Positions 26,945 to 33,875 of a stretch of DNA of 37,034 nucleotides are shown piece by piece. The notes beneath the pieces were generated by a model, which was not told where the DNA came from, searched no databases, and worked only from the letters and a program-made list of their open reading frames with translations. Numbering within the stretch: position 1 is the stretch's first letter; each line of letters starts with the position of its first letter. The DNA lies in NCBI RefSeq assembly GCF_001707825.1, contig NZ_LYBM01000051.1, forward strand, positions 1-37,034, given 5' to 3'. Made by a program: the position numbers and the translations under genes. This DNA comes from Veronia pacifica (GTDB lineage Bacteria; Pseudomonadota; Gammaproteobacteria; Enterobacterales; Vibrionaceae).

Positions 26945-27253
26945 CGAAAAATACTCCATCCGGATGCGGTGATAACTGAAAATCGATCTTGTTTTTCATT
27001 GGTCAGAAACATTTATTCAACTTCGCTATCATTTATATCTTCATGAAAAACAGCAAAAGTCGACATTAAAAATTCTACATAGGCTGCATAAAAACTGGTT
27101 TTCATTTCCTTAAAAAAACCTAGATCAAACAATCATATGCATGTAATTAACAGACATGTGTAATTACAGTAGTCTTGCGCCGCTTTTGCTACTTAACGCC
27201 TCTATGTGTAGATGGCGTTTTTTAAAAATGAATACGTATTAAAAGGATGAACA
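26945..27253. other. Intergenic leader before the endonuclease gene
   Basis: No gene is visible. The region is AT-rich and ends in a strong plus-strand terminator at 27195, which lies upstream of the endonuclease rather than behind it. Either the CPXCG transcript has a 250-base 3' end, a small RNA lies here, or the hairpin attenuates the endonuclease gene. Confidence 0.5.
27195..27223 (+). terminator. Intrinsic terminator upstream of the endonuclease gene
   Basis: AACGCCTCTA (27195-27204) pairs with TAGA (27209-27212) and, after one bulged T, GGCGTT (27214-27219), around a TGTG loop, followed by further T residues. It ends about 30 bases before the endonuclease start. Confidence 0.85.
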
Positions 27254-28036
27254 ATGAAGAAGTATGTTTTTCTTGGTTTAGGTCTGTTTAGCTCAACGTT
27301 TTTCTCGTTACCCACAATTGCTGCACCTTATGGATTTTATGTTGAAGCTGAAGGAGTGGAAGGACAGTCACTAAAAGATATGCTTGGAACGATTGCAGCA
27401 CGAGGACAAAAACCACTCTCTTACTCACAGGTTTGGCAAGCTCTAAAGGACACCAATGAAGATCCGAACAACTCGGACAATGTCATTCTTTATTACAGCG
27501 GACGCTCTCAAGCTAAAAGCTATACCGCCTCCGGATCAAATGATCAAAATGCATGGAACCGTGAACATATTTGGCCGAAATCATTTGGGTTCAAACGTAA
27601 AAACCAATGGGGATATACAGATCTTCATCACTTACAACCGACAGACGTTAAGATCAATGCTATCCGTTCTAATAAAGACTTTGATTACGGCGGCTCCCCT
27701 ATTTCAAAATCACCGTTAAACAAAACCGACTGGGACAGTTTTGAGCCCCGTGACGAAGTTAAAGGAGATACCGCGCGCTCTATTTTTTACATGGCGGTTC
27801 GCTATGACGGAAATAGTGGCAATATGCCAGACCTTTATTTGGTAAATGATACATCCAGTTCATCAGGCTCCTACAAGATGGGCAAAATTTGTACGCTTCT
27901 TGAGTGGCATAATGCTGATCCCGTAGATAACTGGGAGCGCCAACGTCATGAAAAAGTCGTGAAGTGGCAGGGTAACCGAAACCCATTTATCGATAACCCG
28001 AAATGGGTTAATGATATTTATGGCGATGACTGCTAG
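27254..28036 (+). CDS. Secreted endonuclease I family nuclease
   Basis: The 260-residue protein has a Sec signal peptide (cleavage near IAA, about residue 24). The catalytic beta-beta-alpha-metal motif is WNREHIWPKS at 101-110, with His105 as general base, and DLHHLQPTDVKINAIRSNKDF follows, giving the metal-ligand Asn. LSYSQVWQALKDTNEDPNNSDNVI at 55-78 resembles Bacillus BsnI-type members more than the Vvn/Dns type: the N-terminal cysteine-rich segment of Vvn is absent and only two Cys remain in the mature protein, one of them the last residue. Such enzymes degrade extracellular DNA and RNA. Confidence 0.9.
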   Translation: MKKYVFLGLGLFSSTFFSLPTIAAPYGFYVEAEGVEGQSLKDMLGTIAARGQKPLSYSQVWQALKDTNEDPNNSDNVILYYSGRSQAKSYTASGSNDQNAWNREHIWPKSFGFKRKNQWGYTDLHHLQPTDVKINAIRSNKDFDYGGSPISKSPLNKTDWDSFEPRDEVKGDTARSIFYMAVRYDGNSGNMPDLYLVNDTSSSSGSYKMGKICTLLEWHNADPVDNWERQRHEKVVKWQGNRNPFIDNPKWVNDIYGDDC

Positions 28037-28056
28037 CAGTCATTAAATATTACAAA

Positions 28057-28082
28057 AAGAGCGGGTTATGCCCCGCTCTTCC
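28057..28082. terminator. Bidirectional terminator
   Basis: AAGAGCGGG (28057-28065) pairs with CCCGCTCTT (28072-28080) around six bases. The T-run is better on the minus strand (five T), so it may serve both the nuclease gene and the convergent lipoprotein gene. Confidence 0.85.
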
Positions 28083-28165
28083 TGGGACGAAATCGGTACC
28101 TATATTCTCAATTCCGGCAAGGTAGCCATCTTTTAACCTATTTTTAGTAAATATAAGATGGCTCT

Positions 28166-28206
28166 GTTGAGTCGTTGTTGAGTCGTTGTTGAGTCGTTGA
28201 TGAGTC
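28166..28206. repeat. 11-bp tandem repeat, three perfect copies plus one decayed
   Basis: GTTGAGTCGTT occurs at 28166-28176, 28177-28187 and 28188-28198, then GATGAGTC follows. The array ends directly at the stop codon of the minus-strand lipoprotein gene. Confidence 0.9.
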
Positions 28207-28626
28207 TTACTCTGCTCCGGCAGCTAAAAAAGCATCGACTGTTTTTTCAGGTAACCCTGTTAATCTGATCATCCCTCCAATAGGCGACTGTATGACGGCA
28301 ACATTCATTAGTTGACCGTTTGCACTCAAGGCCATTTTTTCGCCAATATTCGCTGACGATATTTTCCAAAGTCGTTCGGCTGCCGCCTTCGACAATGTCA
28401 TGTTTACTGAGGTTGGCTCCGCGTCAACGCGGGTTGTTGCAATAATGTCCTTTTCCGTAACCACTGCCTGGCCTCGCAGGTGATGTTGAATAAGAGCGAT
28501 TTCCGGTTTGTTTCCCTCGGGCATGGTGAGCTGACTATCTGCAAGATACAAAGCTAATTGGGGTTGCGGGGAAGACGTACAAGCAACAATCGACACGACT
28601 AGCGCAAAGAACACAATGTATTTCAT
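28207..28626 (-). CDS. Small lipoprotein with SecD P1-head-like domain
   Basis: The 139-residue protein has a lipoprotein signal with lipobox IVAC (Cys16). Residues about 75-138 (MTLSKAAAERLWKISSANIG, then LSANGQLMNVAVIQSPIGG and IRLTGLPEKTVDAFLAAG) look like the periplasmic P1 head subdomain of SecD: a helix, a strand giving a residue after a GQ turn, a VIQSPI-like strand, then a GLPEKTVDAF helix. Family members of this kind often occur as stand-alone lipoproteins of unknown role. It is a single gene. Confidence 0.78.
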   Translation of the reverse strand: MKYIVFFALVVSIVACTSSPQPQLALYLADSQLTMPEGNKPEIALIQHHLRGQAVVTEKDIIATTRVDAEPTSVNMTLSKAAAERLWKISSANIGEKMALSANGQLMNVAVIQSPIGGMIRLTGLPEKTVDAFLAAGAE

Positions 28627-29005
28627 TAGATTTTCCTAATTGATGGCATGGTTTAAGAATACGAAGAAGAATTTATGATGAACTCAGGACGACATTCATC
28701 TATGTACAGTCACATGAAATTAGACAAGGCAAATCTTCAATAACGTGAGATCGCCCTGTTCTACACCGCTAAGTTGTCCTGACTTAAGCAAGTAAACCAA
28801 TCAATGTTCACATCAATAATACTGCTATCTATTACTGTGTGATGAGTCTTTATTGGTAAGCACACTCACATATGCAACGATACTGGTAATGTAAACTTGC
28901 TAGCTTAATTATCCATACATTCACTGCTGCACCCTATGAGTGAGAACTCTTTTATATCAAATGAGCATCCGTTCTTTCTCGTTTCACATCTCTGGAGGCA
29001 AAGCA
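28627..29005. other. Divergent promoter region, no feature seen
   Basis: These 379 bases separate the small lipoprotein gene from the YHYH gene. I see no gene, hairpin or repeat in them. Confidence 0.5.
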
Positions 29006-30085
29006 ATGAAAAAAGAGGATATTACCGAACAAAAGTTCCGCGTCACACACATGATAATACTGCCGATATTCTTGTTCGGTTGCGGAGGTCATGCAGAACA
29101 GACAGCCACATCCGGTAAGAATAACACCCAAAGTAATGATATTACTGATATTAAATTCAAAAATCGAAGTGGAGACTGCAAGTATCATATTGGTCAATAT
29201 TCTGCCAATGTGAACGATATCCAGCGCGATAAGATGTTTACTGGCCGAATCAGTATCTCTGTTGATGGTGATAAGTGCGTTATTCGATCAAACTCAATCC
29301 CCAATCATGATTTTAATGATACTTCAGCGCGATTCGTGACAGATACAGCTGAGTTAAGTAAAACCTATGAATTTGCCGCCAGCCCCAAGCAGCAAGCCTC
29401 ACCTGAACCTTTGAGTCTCAGACTATCAGAAGTCGTGTTGTTAAACGGGGTAAAAATCGATTTGCTCGCCGCTGCTTGCTATGGCGTCGGACAAGGTGAG
29501 CAACTTGGTAATGAAAAAATAGGCTGCTTCGACGATCAGATAGATAACCCCTGGCGTTACGATCCCATGTCCAGCCTCAATAGATTCGGTACAGATCGCC
29601 ACAATGCACATGTCCAACCCACGGGCGAATACCACTATCACGGCAATCCAATCGCATTATTTTTACAAGACTGTGCGGGACGAGAAGCGTCACCTGTTAT
29701 TGGTTTTGCCGCTGATGGCTTTCCGGTATTTGGTCGCTGCTTTCGCGACCCCACCGACGGAGAAACAAAGGTAGCGACATCGAGCTATCAATTGAAGACT
29801 GGAGCCCGAAAAGATCAGGCAGGATATACCACTCCGGTGGGCGGGGTCGGCAGCGTTGCGAGTAATACATACGATGGACAATTTCGTGGTGACTGGCAAT
29901 TTATCGAAGGCAGCGGCTCATTGGATGTATGTAACGGAATGACGATCAACGGCCAGTATGGTTACTATGTGACAGATAGCTATCCATGGGTGCTTGGATG
30001 CTTTAAAGGGAAACCCGACGACTCGTTCTCAATGCATGGTGGCTCAGGTGGCAGAGGACATCGTCATCCGCCAAAGAAACCCTGA
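29006..30085 (+). CDS. YHYH-domain lipoprotein
   Basis: The 359-residue protein has a long N-terminal stretch before a short hydrophobic core and lipobox LFGC (Cys26). The YHYH domain covers about 130-345, with NRFGTDRHNAHVQPTGEYHYHG near 192-213 (YHYH at 209-212) and GFAADGFPVFGRC near 233-245. The tail is Gly/His-rich (SGGRGHRHPPKKP). The His cluster and paired cysteines suggest metal binding outside the cytoplasm; the family function is unknown. GGAGG seven bases before 29006 selects this ATG over one 66 bases upstream. Confidence 0.85.
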   Translation: MKKEDITEQKFRVTHMIILPIFLFGCGGHAEQTATSGKNNTQSNDITDIKFKNRSGDCKYHIGQYSANVNDIQRDKMFTGRISISVDGDKCVIRSNSIPNHDFNDTSARFVTDTAELSKTYEFAASPKQQASPEPLSLRLSEVVLLNGVKIDLLAAACYGVGQGEQLGNEKIGCFDDQIDNPWRYDPMSSLNRFGTDRHNAHVQPTGEYHYHGNPIALFLQDCAGREASPVIGFAADGFPVFGRCFRDPTDGETKVATSSYQLKTGARKDQAGYTTPVGGVGSVASNTYDGQFRGDWQFIEGSGSLDVCNGMTINGQYGYYVTDSYPWVLGCFKGKPDDSFSMHGGSGGRGHRHPPKKP

Positions 30086-30130
30086 TCAGGGAATACTGAG
30101 TTGTGCAGCAACATACTTATTAGTGGTGTT

Positions 30131-30164
30131 GAGGGTACAACCTGAGTTGCCGTACCCTCTTCAT
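30131..30164 (+). terminator. Terminator of the YHYH gene
   Basis: GAGGGTAC (30131-30138) pairs with GTACCCTC (30152-30159) around 13 bases, followed by TTCATT. Confidence 0.7.
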
Positions 30165-30218
30165 TAAGACGACCTGAAATACTCGACTTTCAGGGCCAAT
30201 GTTATCGATTGATGTATA

Positions 30219-30279
30219 GGATCGATTTAGAGAATCAATTTACAACAACGATTAAGAAGATCGATTCAGAAAATCAATG
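30219..30279. repeat. Duplicated 22-bp dyad at the 3' end of miaE
   Basis: Two similar 22-bp segments, 30219-30240 and 30258-30279, share ATCGATT and AATCAAT separated by six bases. Each is an imperfect inverted repeat. The second overlaps the last two codons of miaE. Confidence 0.7.
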
Positions 30280-30846
30280 CAGTGCGGCCGTAAATGGGAT
30301 ATGCCGGCAAATATCGGCTTCCGCCTCTAATATTTCTTTCAATCTCTTATCAATCACATCCTTGTCAAAATACTCGTAACCAAGCTCGACAAAAAGGTTT
30401 TTGTGTTTTTCTTCCGACTTCGCAATTGCCACATAAAAATCCTTCTCTTTCCCTTCAGGAAGAGCTTCTGCAACGAGAGAGAAACGTTCGTGCCCCCGGG
30501 CTTCTATCACGGCACCCACAAGCAAACGATCAATTAAAAATTCATCACTCCCCTGACGAAACAATGCACGCATTGCTTTCACATAGGGATCTTTTTGATC
30601 GTGACCCAATGTCACGCCACGCTCAATAAGAAGCTTCAAAACCTGCTTGAAATGGATCATTTCTTCGATGGCAAGATCTGCCATGGCTTTCACTAGTTTT
30701 GTCCTGTCTGGATAATGGCCCAACATTGACATCGCCATGCCTGAGGCTTTCTTTTCTGCTGCGGCATGATCCTGTAAAAACGTATCGAAGTCGGCAAGTA
30801 CGTTTTCAGTCCAGTTGAATGGCGTGAGGTACTTCAATTCAAACAT
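30274..30846 (-). CDS. miaE: tRNA 2-methylthio-N6-isopentenyladenosine hydroxylase MiaE
   Basis: The 190-residue protein is a ferritin-like diiron enzyme that hydroxylates ms2i6A37 in tRNA. Likely iron ligands are Glu31 (HAAAEKKASG), Glu62 and His65 (AIEEMIHF), Glu115 (VIEARGHERF), and Glu145/His148 (KSEEKHKNLF). The length and motifs match MiaE. The frame is open 50 codons further upstream, but the ATG at 30846 follows AAGGATTTAT with ideal spacing. That ribosome site contains the stop codon of the second reading frame of the sulfotransferase gene, implying an operon. Confidence 0.93.
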   Translation of the reverse strand: MFELKYLTPFNWTENVLADFDTFLQDHAAAEKKASGMAMSMLGHYPDRTKLVKAMADLAIEEMIHFKQVLKLLIERGVTLGHDQKDPYVKAMRALFRQGSDEFLIDRLLVGAVIEARGHERFSLVAEALPEGKEKDFYVAIAKSEEKHKNLFVELGYEYFDKDVIDKRLKEILEAEADICRHIPFTAALH

Positions 30847-30854
30847 ATAAATCC

Positions 30855-31543
30855 TTAATCCGTAGTCATTGTCTGTTTGGTATTTTCCACGCTGTTCCAC
30901 GTAGCATCCTGTATAAAAGCGAGTAATTCGCTGTCCTTTGCCGTCTTTCCACGGCGGGTAGAGCTCACTTTTAACGGGTGTTTTAAGTCGTTCCATGCCG
31001 TGACTTTCCCGTTACGTTTAATCTCGGCATTCGCCTGTGTTGCAGCGGCACATTTAAAAATTGGCAAAGCAGGTCATGGCAGTCGGCGTCAGCGATATCC
31101 AAACATATGTAGTTAGTTTTATTTTGTTGGAAGTAATGAAGAGCTTGCCTTCGATGTTGTTGATAGCAGGTTTCCAAAAATTCAAAATCGTCAATCTTGT
31201 CTGTAGTAAGGCCTTGAAAGGTATTGAAAAAGCAACGCTTTATCGTATCGTTGAACCCTCCATGCTCAGAAAAAAGGTTATCCGCCATTCTGGAGAGCAA
31301 GCGTGATATTGAAGGTAACCACACTGCCAGCGGCCTCTCTAGATAAATAAACCTAGCATCTGGATATTTTCGATGGAGTAACATGTAGTCGTTAAAAACG
31401 GGCGTATCCGCAACCACCTCAGCATTAACTATGGTCTCTACCGTATAAGCTGTGTGAGCAGTTGAAAAACCAAGATCAATACAGGCTTTACATAAGCTTG
31501 TTGTCCCTGTCCGTGGTAATCCAACGATAAAAACTTTGCTCAT
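30855..31543 (-). CDS. Sulfotransferase-family protein, interrupted by a -1 frame change
   Basis: The first frame (31543 to stop at 30983) encodes 186 residues starting SKVFIVGLPRTGTTS, the PAPS-binding P-loop of sulfotransferases, with RFIYLERPLAVWLPSISRLL near 74-93 as the 3'-phosphate region. Its end, MPRLNVTGKSRHGTT, looks out of frame. The -1 frame continues with ANAEIKRNGKVTAW, then LKHPLKVSSTRRGK, and ends at 30855, with its TAA inside the miaE ribosome site. The switch zone holds the slippery heptamer T TTA AAT (plus 31052-31058); slipping there would give 229 residues. A mutation or sequencing error is the alternative. AAGGGGG before 31543 sets the start, 14 codons inside the longest frame. 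Confidence 0.7.
31052..31058 (-). other. Candidate -1 ribosomal slippery site
   Basis: On the minus strand the heptamer reads T TTA AAT in the sulfotransferase frame, fitting X XXY YYZ with X=T, Y=A. It lies exactly where a -1 shift joins the two halves of the protein. Confidence 0.4.
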
Positions 31544-31558
31544 GGCAGCCCCCTTAAC

Positions 31559-31609
31559 GTTCAAACACATTGTATGTTCAAACACATAGTTTGTTCAGAC
31601 ACACAGTAT
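31559..31609. repeat. Three tandem 17-bp direct repeats before the sulfotransferase
   Basis: Units at 31559-31575, 31576-31592 and 31593-31609 share GTTCAAACACA or GTTCAGACACA followed by a six-base variable end. The array lies 16 bases upstream of the sulfotransferase start, where the promoter or operator should be. Confidence 0.88.
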
Positions 31610-31877
31610 AAAGAATCGTCCCAGACGCAGATAGAGCAACTCCTTGTCCAAAATATAGTGACGGCTCTAAAGTTAATTCAAAAAAAGGGAATCAAATAAC
31701 CCGGTGCATCCGGTACGGGTTTAAAAAAAGATGCGATGATGGATATACGGGAAAGGGAATCGAAAAAAATAGATGGGCGACAGAGTTATTTATTCCGACA
31801 CCCACCTATGCATGTTTGTACTATTTACTGGCGGAAAACAATACGGTCGAAAGCATACTGTTTTTGGCTTTTCAATA

Positions 31878-33050
31878 TCAGCAAGATGAAAGTTCAGCCC
31901 AGTTCATCACGATTTTTTTGTGGTTCTGACCGACAAATAGAACGCGATTATTATCGGGGTTTTCCTCAATTCGCCATATGTAGCGGGCACCTGGCTTATC
32001 CCAGCGCTTAAGAAGGGTTCCTGCCTTGTCATAAGCAAGAATAGCCATACCCTCTCTATTATCGACGTAGCTGGCAGCCCAGTAGCTTGCTTTTGCTGTT
32101 TTTAAAACCGGATATTCATCTGCCTCAGCCAGTTTATCAGGGTTAACCAAGGCAACCGGTTTTAGACCAGATGGAAACGCCGGCATACGCACGATCGATA
32201 TTGGTGTATCAACCGTTACATAAATAGGCTTTGGATTAATTAGTTCAATATCGTGTCCAGACTTATCTTCCTTGGTCCAGCTTTTTCTCGATTTATCGAG
32301 ATGTACCAGATCGGAAAGCACCTCGTCTTTCGTGATAGCATCAATTTCCTTAATAGCCGGAAGCGCATTCTTCTGTATTAAATTCTCGATGATTGCCTCG
32401 GACAAGGTGATATGGCTAGCCAACAGGCTATCACACGTCGTTTTTACTGCTTGAAGCATATCAACGAGAGCAACAGATTTCTCTTTTGCCATCATGAGTA
32501 CGGCTCGATATTGATCAGCCTGGTGAATGCCATGCCGAAGCTTATCTCGCATCTCAGCACCCTCGAAAGCGTCTATGGCGAAACCAATTCCGACAACAAC
32601 GACACCAGCGACAAGCCCGGCAACAATACCGCCCGCCAATGCCCCAACGGTTAATTCCGACCCCATAACGGTTGCCATCACCGTTGCAGCTGTTTCTGCC
32701 TCTAAGGCCCCAGTCTCAACTAACATTGCCGTTGCTGCTGGGGCCAAATAGGAAACCGTTGCAACCATTCCACCAATATCCAGCAATACCTTACTGACTT
32801 CGACAACACTGTCTGCCTTACTCATTTGATCAACAACACCCGCAGTCTTCAAGATGTCGACAGAGTGAACACCTGGCGGTTTTAGTCCCGCCTTTCGATA
32901 TACCGCAGCAATACGGGAATTCACCTCAGGCAGGAGCTGATGAAAATCAGCACAGGCACTCTTAGCGTCAGACAGAAAATGATGAGCGTCTGATGACAGT
33001 TCCAACAAACGTTTTTTTCGCTTGTCATTGTCTGGATAGAAGATGGACAT
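31878..33050 (-). CDS. Large paralog of a two-gene operon; helical protein with hydrophobic core and extra C-terminal domain
   Basis: The 390-residue protein starts MSIFYPDNDKRKKRLLEL, matching its neighbour at 13 of 18 positions. Residues 1-130 and 165-260 look helical; between them 133-160 is a glycine-rich hydrophobic segment (GALAGGIVAGLVAGVVVVGI). From about 266 a separate beta-rich domain follows, with Trp/Tyr-rich ASYWAASYVDNREGMAILAY, then GARYIWRIEENPDN and VLFVGQNHKKIVMNW. There is no signal peptide. It begins 15 bases after its paralog, with AGGGA nine bases before the ATG. Helix, hydrophobic hairpin, helix recalls alpha-helical pore-forming toxin subunits; this is inference and I cannot name the family. 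Confidence 0.72.
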   Translation of the reverse strand: MSIFYPDNDKRKKRLLELSSDAHHFLSDAKSACADFHQLLPEVNSRIAAVYRKAGLKPPGVHSVDILKTAGVVDQMSKADSVVEVSKVLLDIGGMVATVSYLAPAATAMLVETGALEAETAATVMATVMGSELTVGALAGGIVAGLVAGVVVVGIGFAIDAFEGAEMRDKLRHGIHQADQYRAVLMMAKEKSVALVDMLQAVKTTCDSLLASHITLSEAIIENLIQKNALPAIKEIDAITKDEVLSDLVHLDKSRKSWTKEDKSGHDIELINPKPIYVTVDTPISIVRMPAFPSGLKPVALVNPDKLAEADEYPVLKTAKASYWAASYVDNREGMAILAYDKAGTLLKRWDKPGARYIWRIEENPDNNRVLFVGQNHKKIVMNWAELSSC

Positions 33051-33065
33051 TGCTATTCGTCCCTA

Positions 33066-33875
33066 TTAGCGCGGGTCGTCGGTGGTGTAAGAATGACGAG
33101 AGTGATCCAGTGTTTTGAGCTCATCGAGGATCGTGTCTTCAGTGATCGCTTGTTCTTTCTCGATAGCTGGTGCCGCATCTTTGGTGATAAGGTTTTGAAT
33201 CACTGCATCGCTGATTTCAAGACCGATACCTTCGATCGCGTCGAGTGACGTTTTGATTGCGCGTAAGGAATCTAACAGTGTCGCTGCTTTCTTCTGAGAT
33301 AAACGCACTGACGTTCTCATTGGATAAATTTCATCAATGGCGTCAGTCAATTTTGCCTTAGCCTCTGCACCTTCGATTGCCTGAAAACCAATATCAATAC
33401 CGGCAATGGCAATGCCGCCAACCATGCCACCGATAATCGCACCTGCAATGTCACCTGTGGTGATTTCTACTTCACGGCCAACAATAGGCAAGGTGAACTC
33501 TCTTAATACATTTTTAGCCGTGTCTTCTGCCATTATACCTGTTGCAACCAGTGCACGGGTTGCGCCTGGAACAAGGTATTTTGCGGTTGTTACCAGGCCT
33601 GCGATGTCAGCCACGATTTCAGACACTTCCAAAACCGTTGAATCGTCCGATAAATCGGCAACGCCGGATTCTTTAAAAATATCGACTTTTCTTACTGAAG
33701 GTGCCTGAAGGTTGGCTTCACGATAAACATCAGCAATTACCTGATTAACCTCACCGAGAAGTTCCTCAAACGTGTCATAATCAGTCTGTGCTTGAAAAAG
33801 ATAGTCTTGAGCGTCCGTACCAAGCTCTACCAGTCGGGTTTGTCGTTTTTCATTATCGGGATAAGTAATACTCAT
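33066..33875 (-). CDS. Small paralog of the two-gene operon; helical protein with hydrophobic core
   Basis: The 269-residue protein starts MSITYPDNEKRQTRLVEL. It aligns along its whole length with residues 1-265 of the next gene product, sharing blocks such as VNQVIADVYREA (VNSRIAAVYRKA in the other), an IEGAE or FEGAE block after the hydrophobic part, and the SDAVIQNLITKDAAPAI block. The hydrophobic segment is 141-162 (GDIAGAIIGGMVGGIAIAGI, GxxxG pattern). It ends at SRHSYTTDDPR, just where the large paralog begins its C-terminal domain. AGGA nine bases before 33875 selects this ATG; a frame 35 codons longer is unsupported. No signal peptide is seen. Confidence 0.72.
   Translation of the reverse strand: MSITYPDNEKRQTRLVELGTDAQDYLFQAQTDYDTFEELLGEVNQVIADVYREANLQAPSVRKVDIFKESGVADLSDDSTVLEVSEIVADIAGLVTTAKYLVPGATRALVATGIMAEDTAKNVLREFTLPIVGREVEITTGDIAGAIIGGMVGGIAIAGIDIGFQAIEGAEAKAKLTDAIDEIYPMRTSVRLSQKKAATLLDSLRAIKTSLDAIEGIGLEISDAVIQNLITKDAAPAIEKEQAITEDTILDELKTLDHSRHSYTTDDPR

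Noticed and set aside
30847-30996. Longer MiaE reading with a 50-residue N-terminal extension
   Set aside because: The extension overlaps the sulfotransferase gene in another frame, and the internal ATG has an ideal ribosome site.
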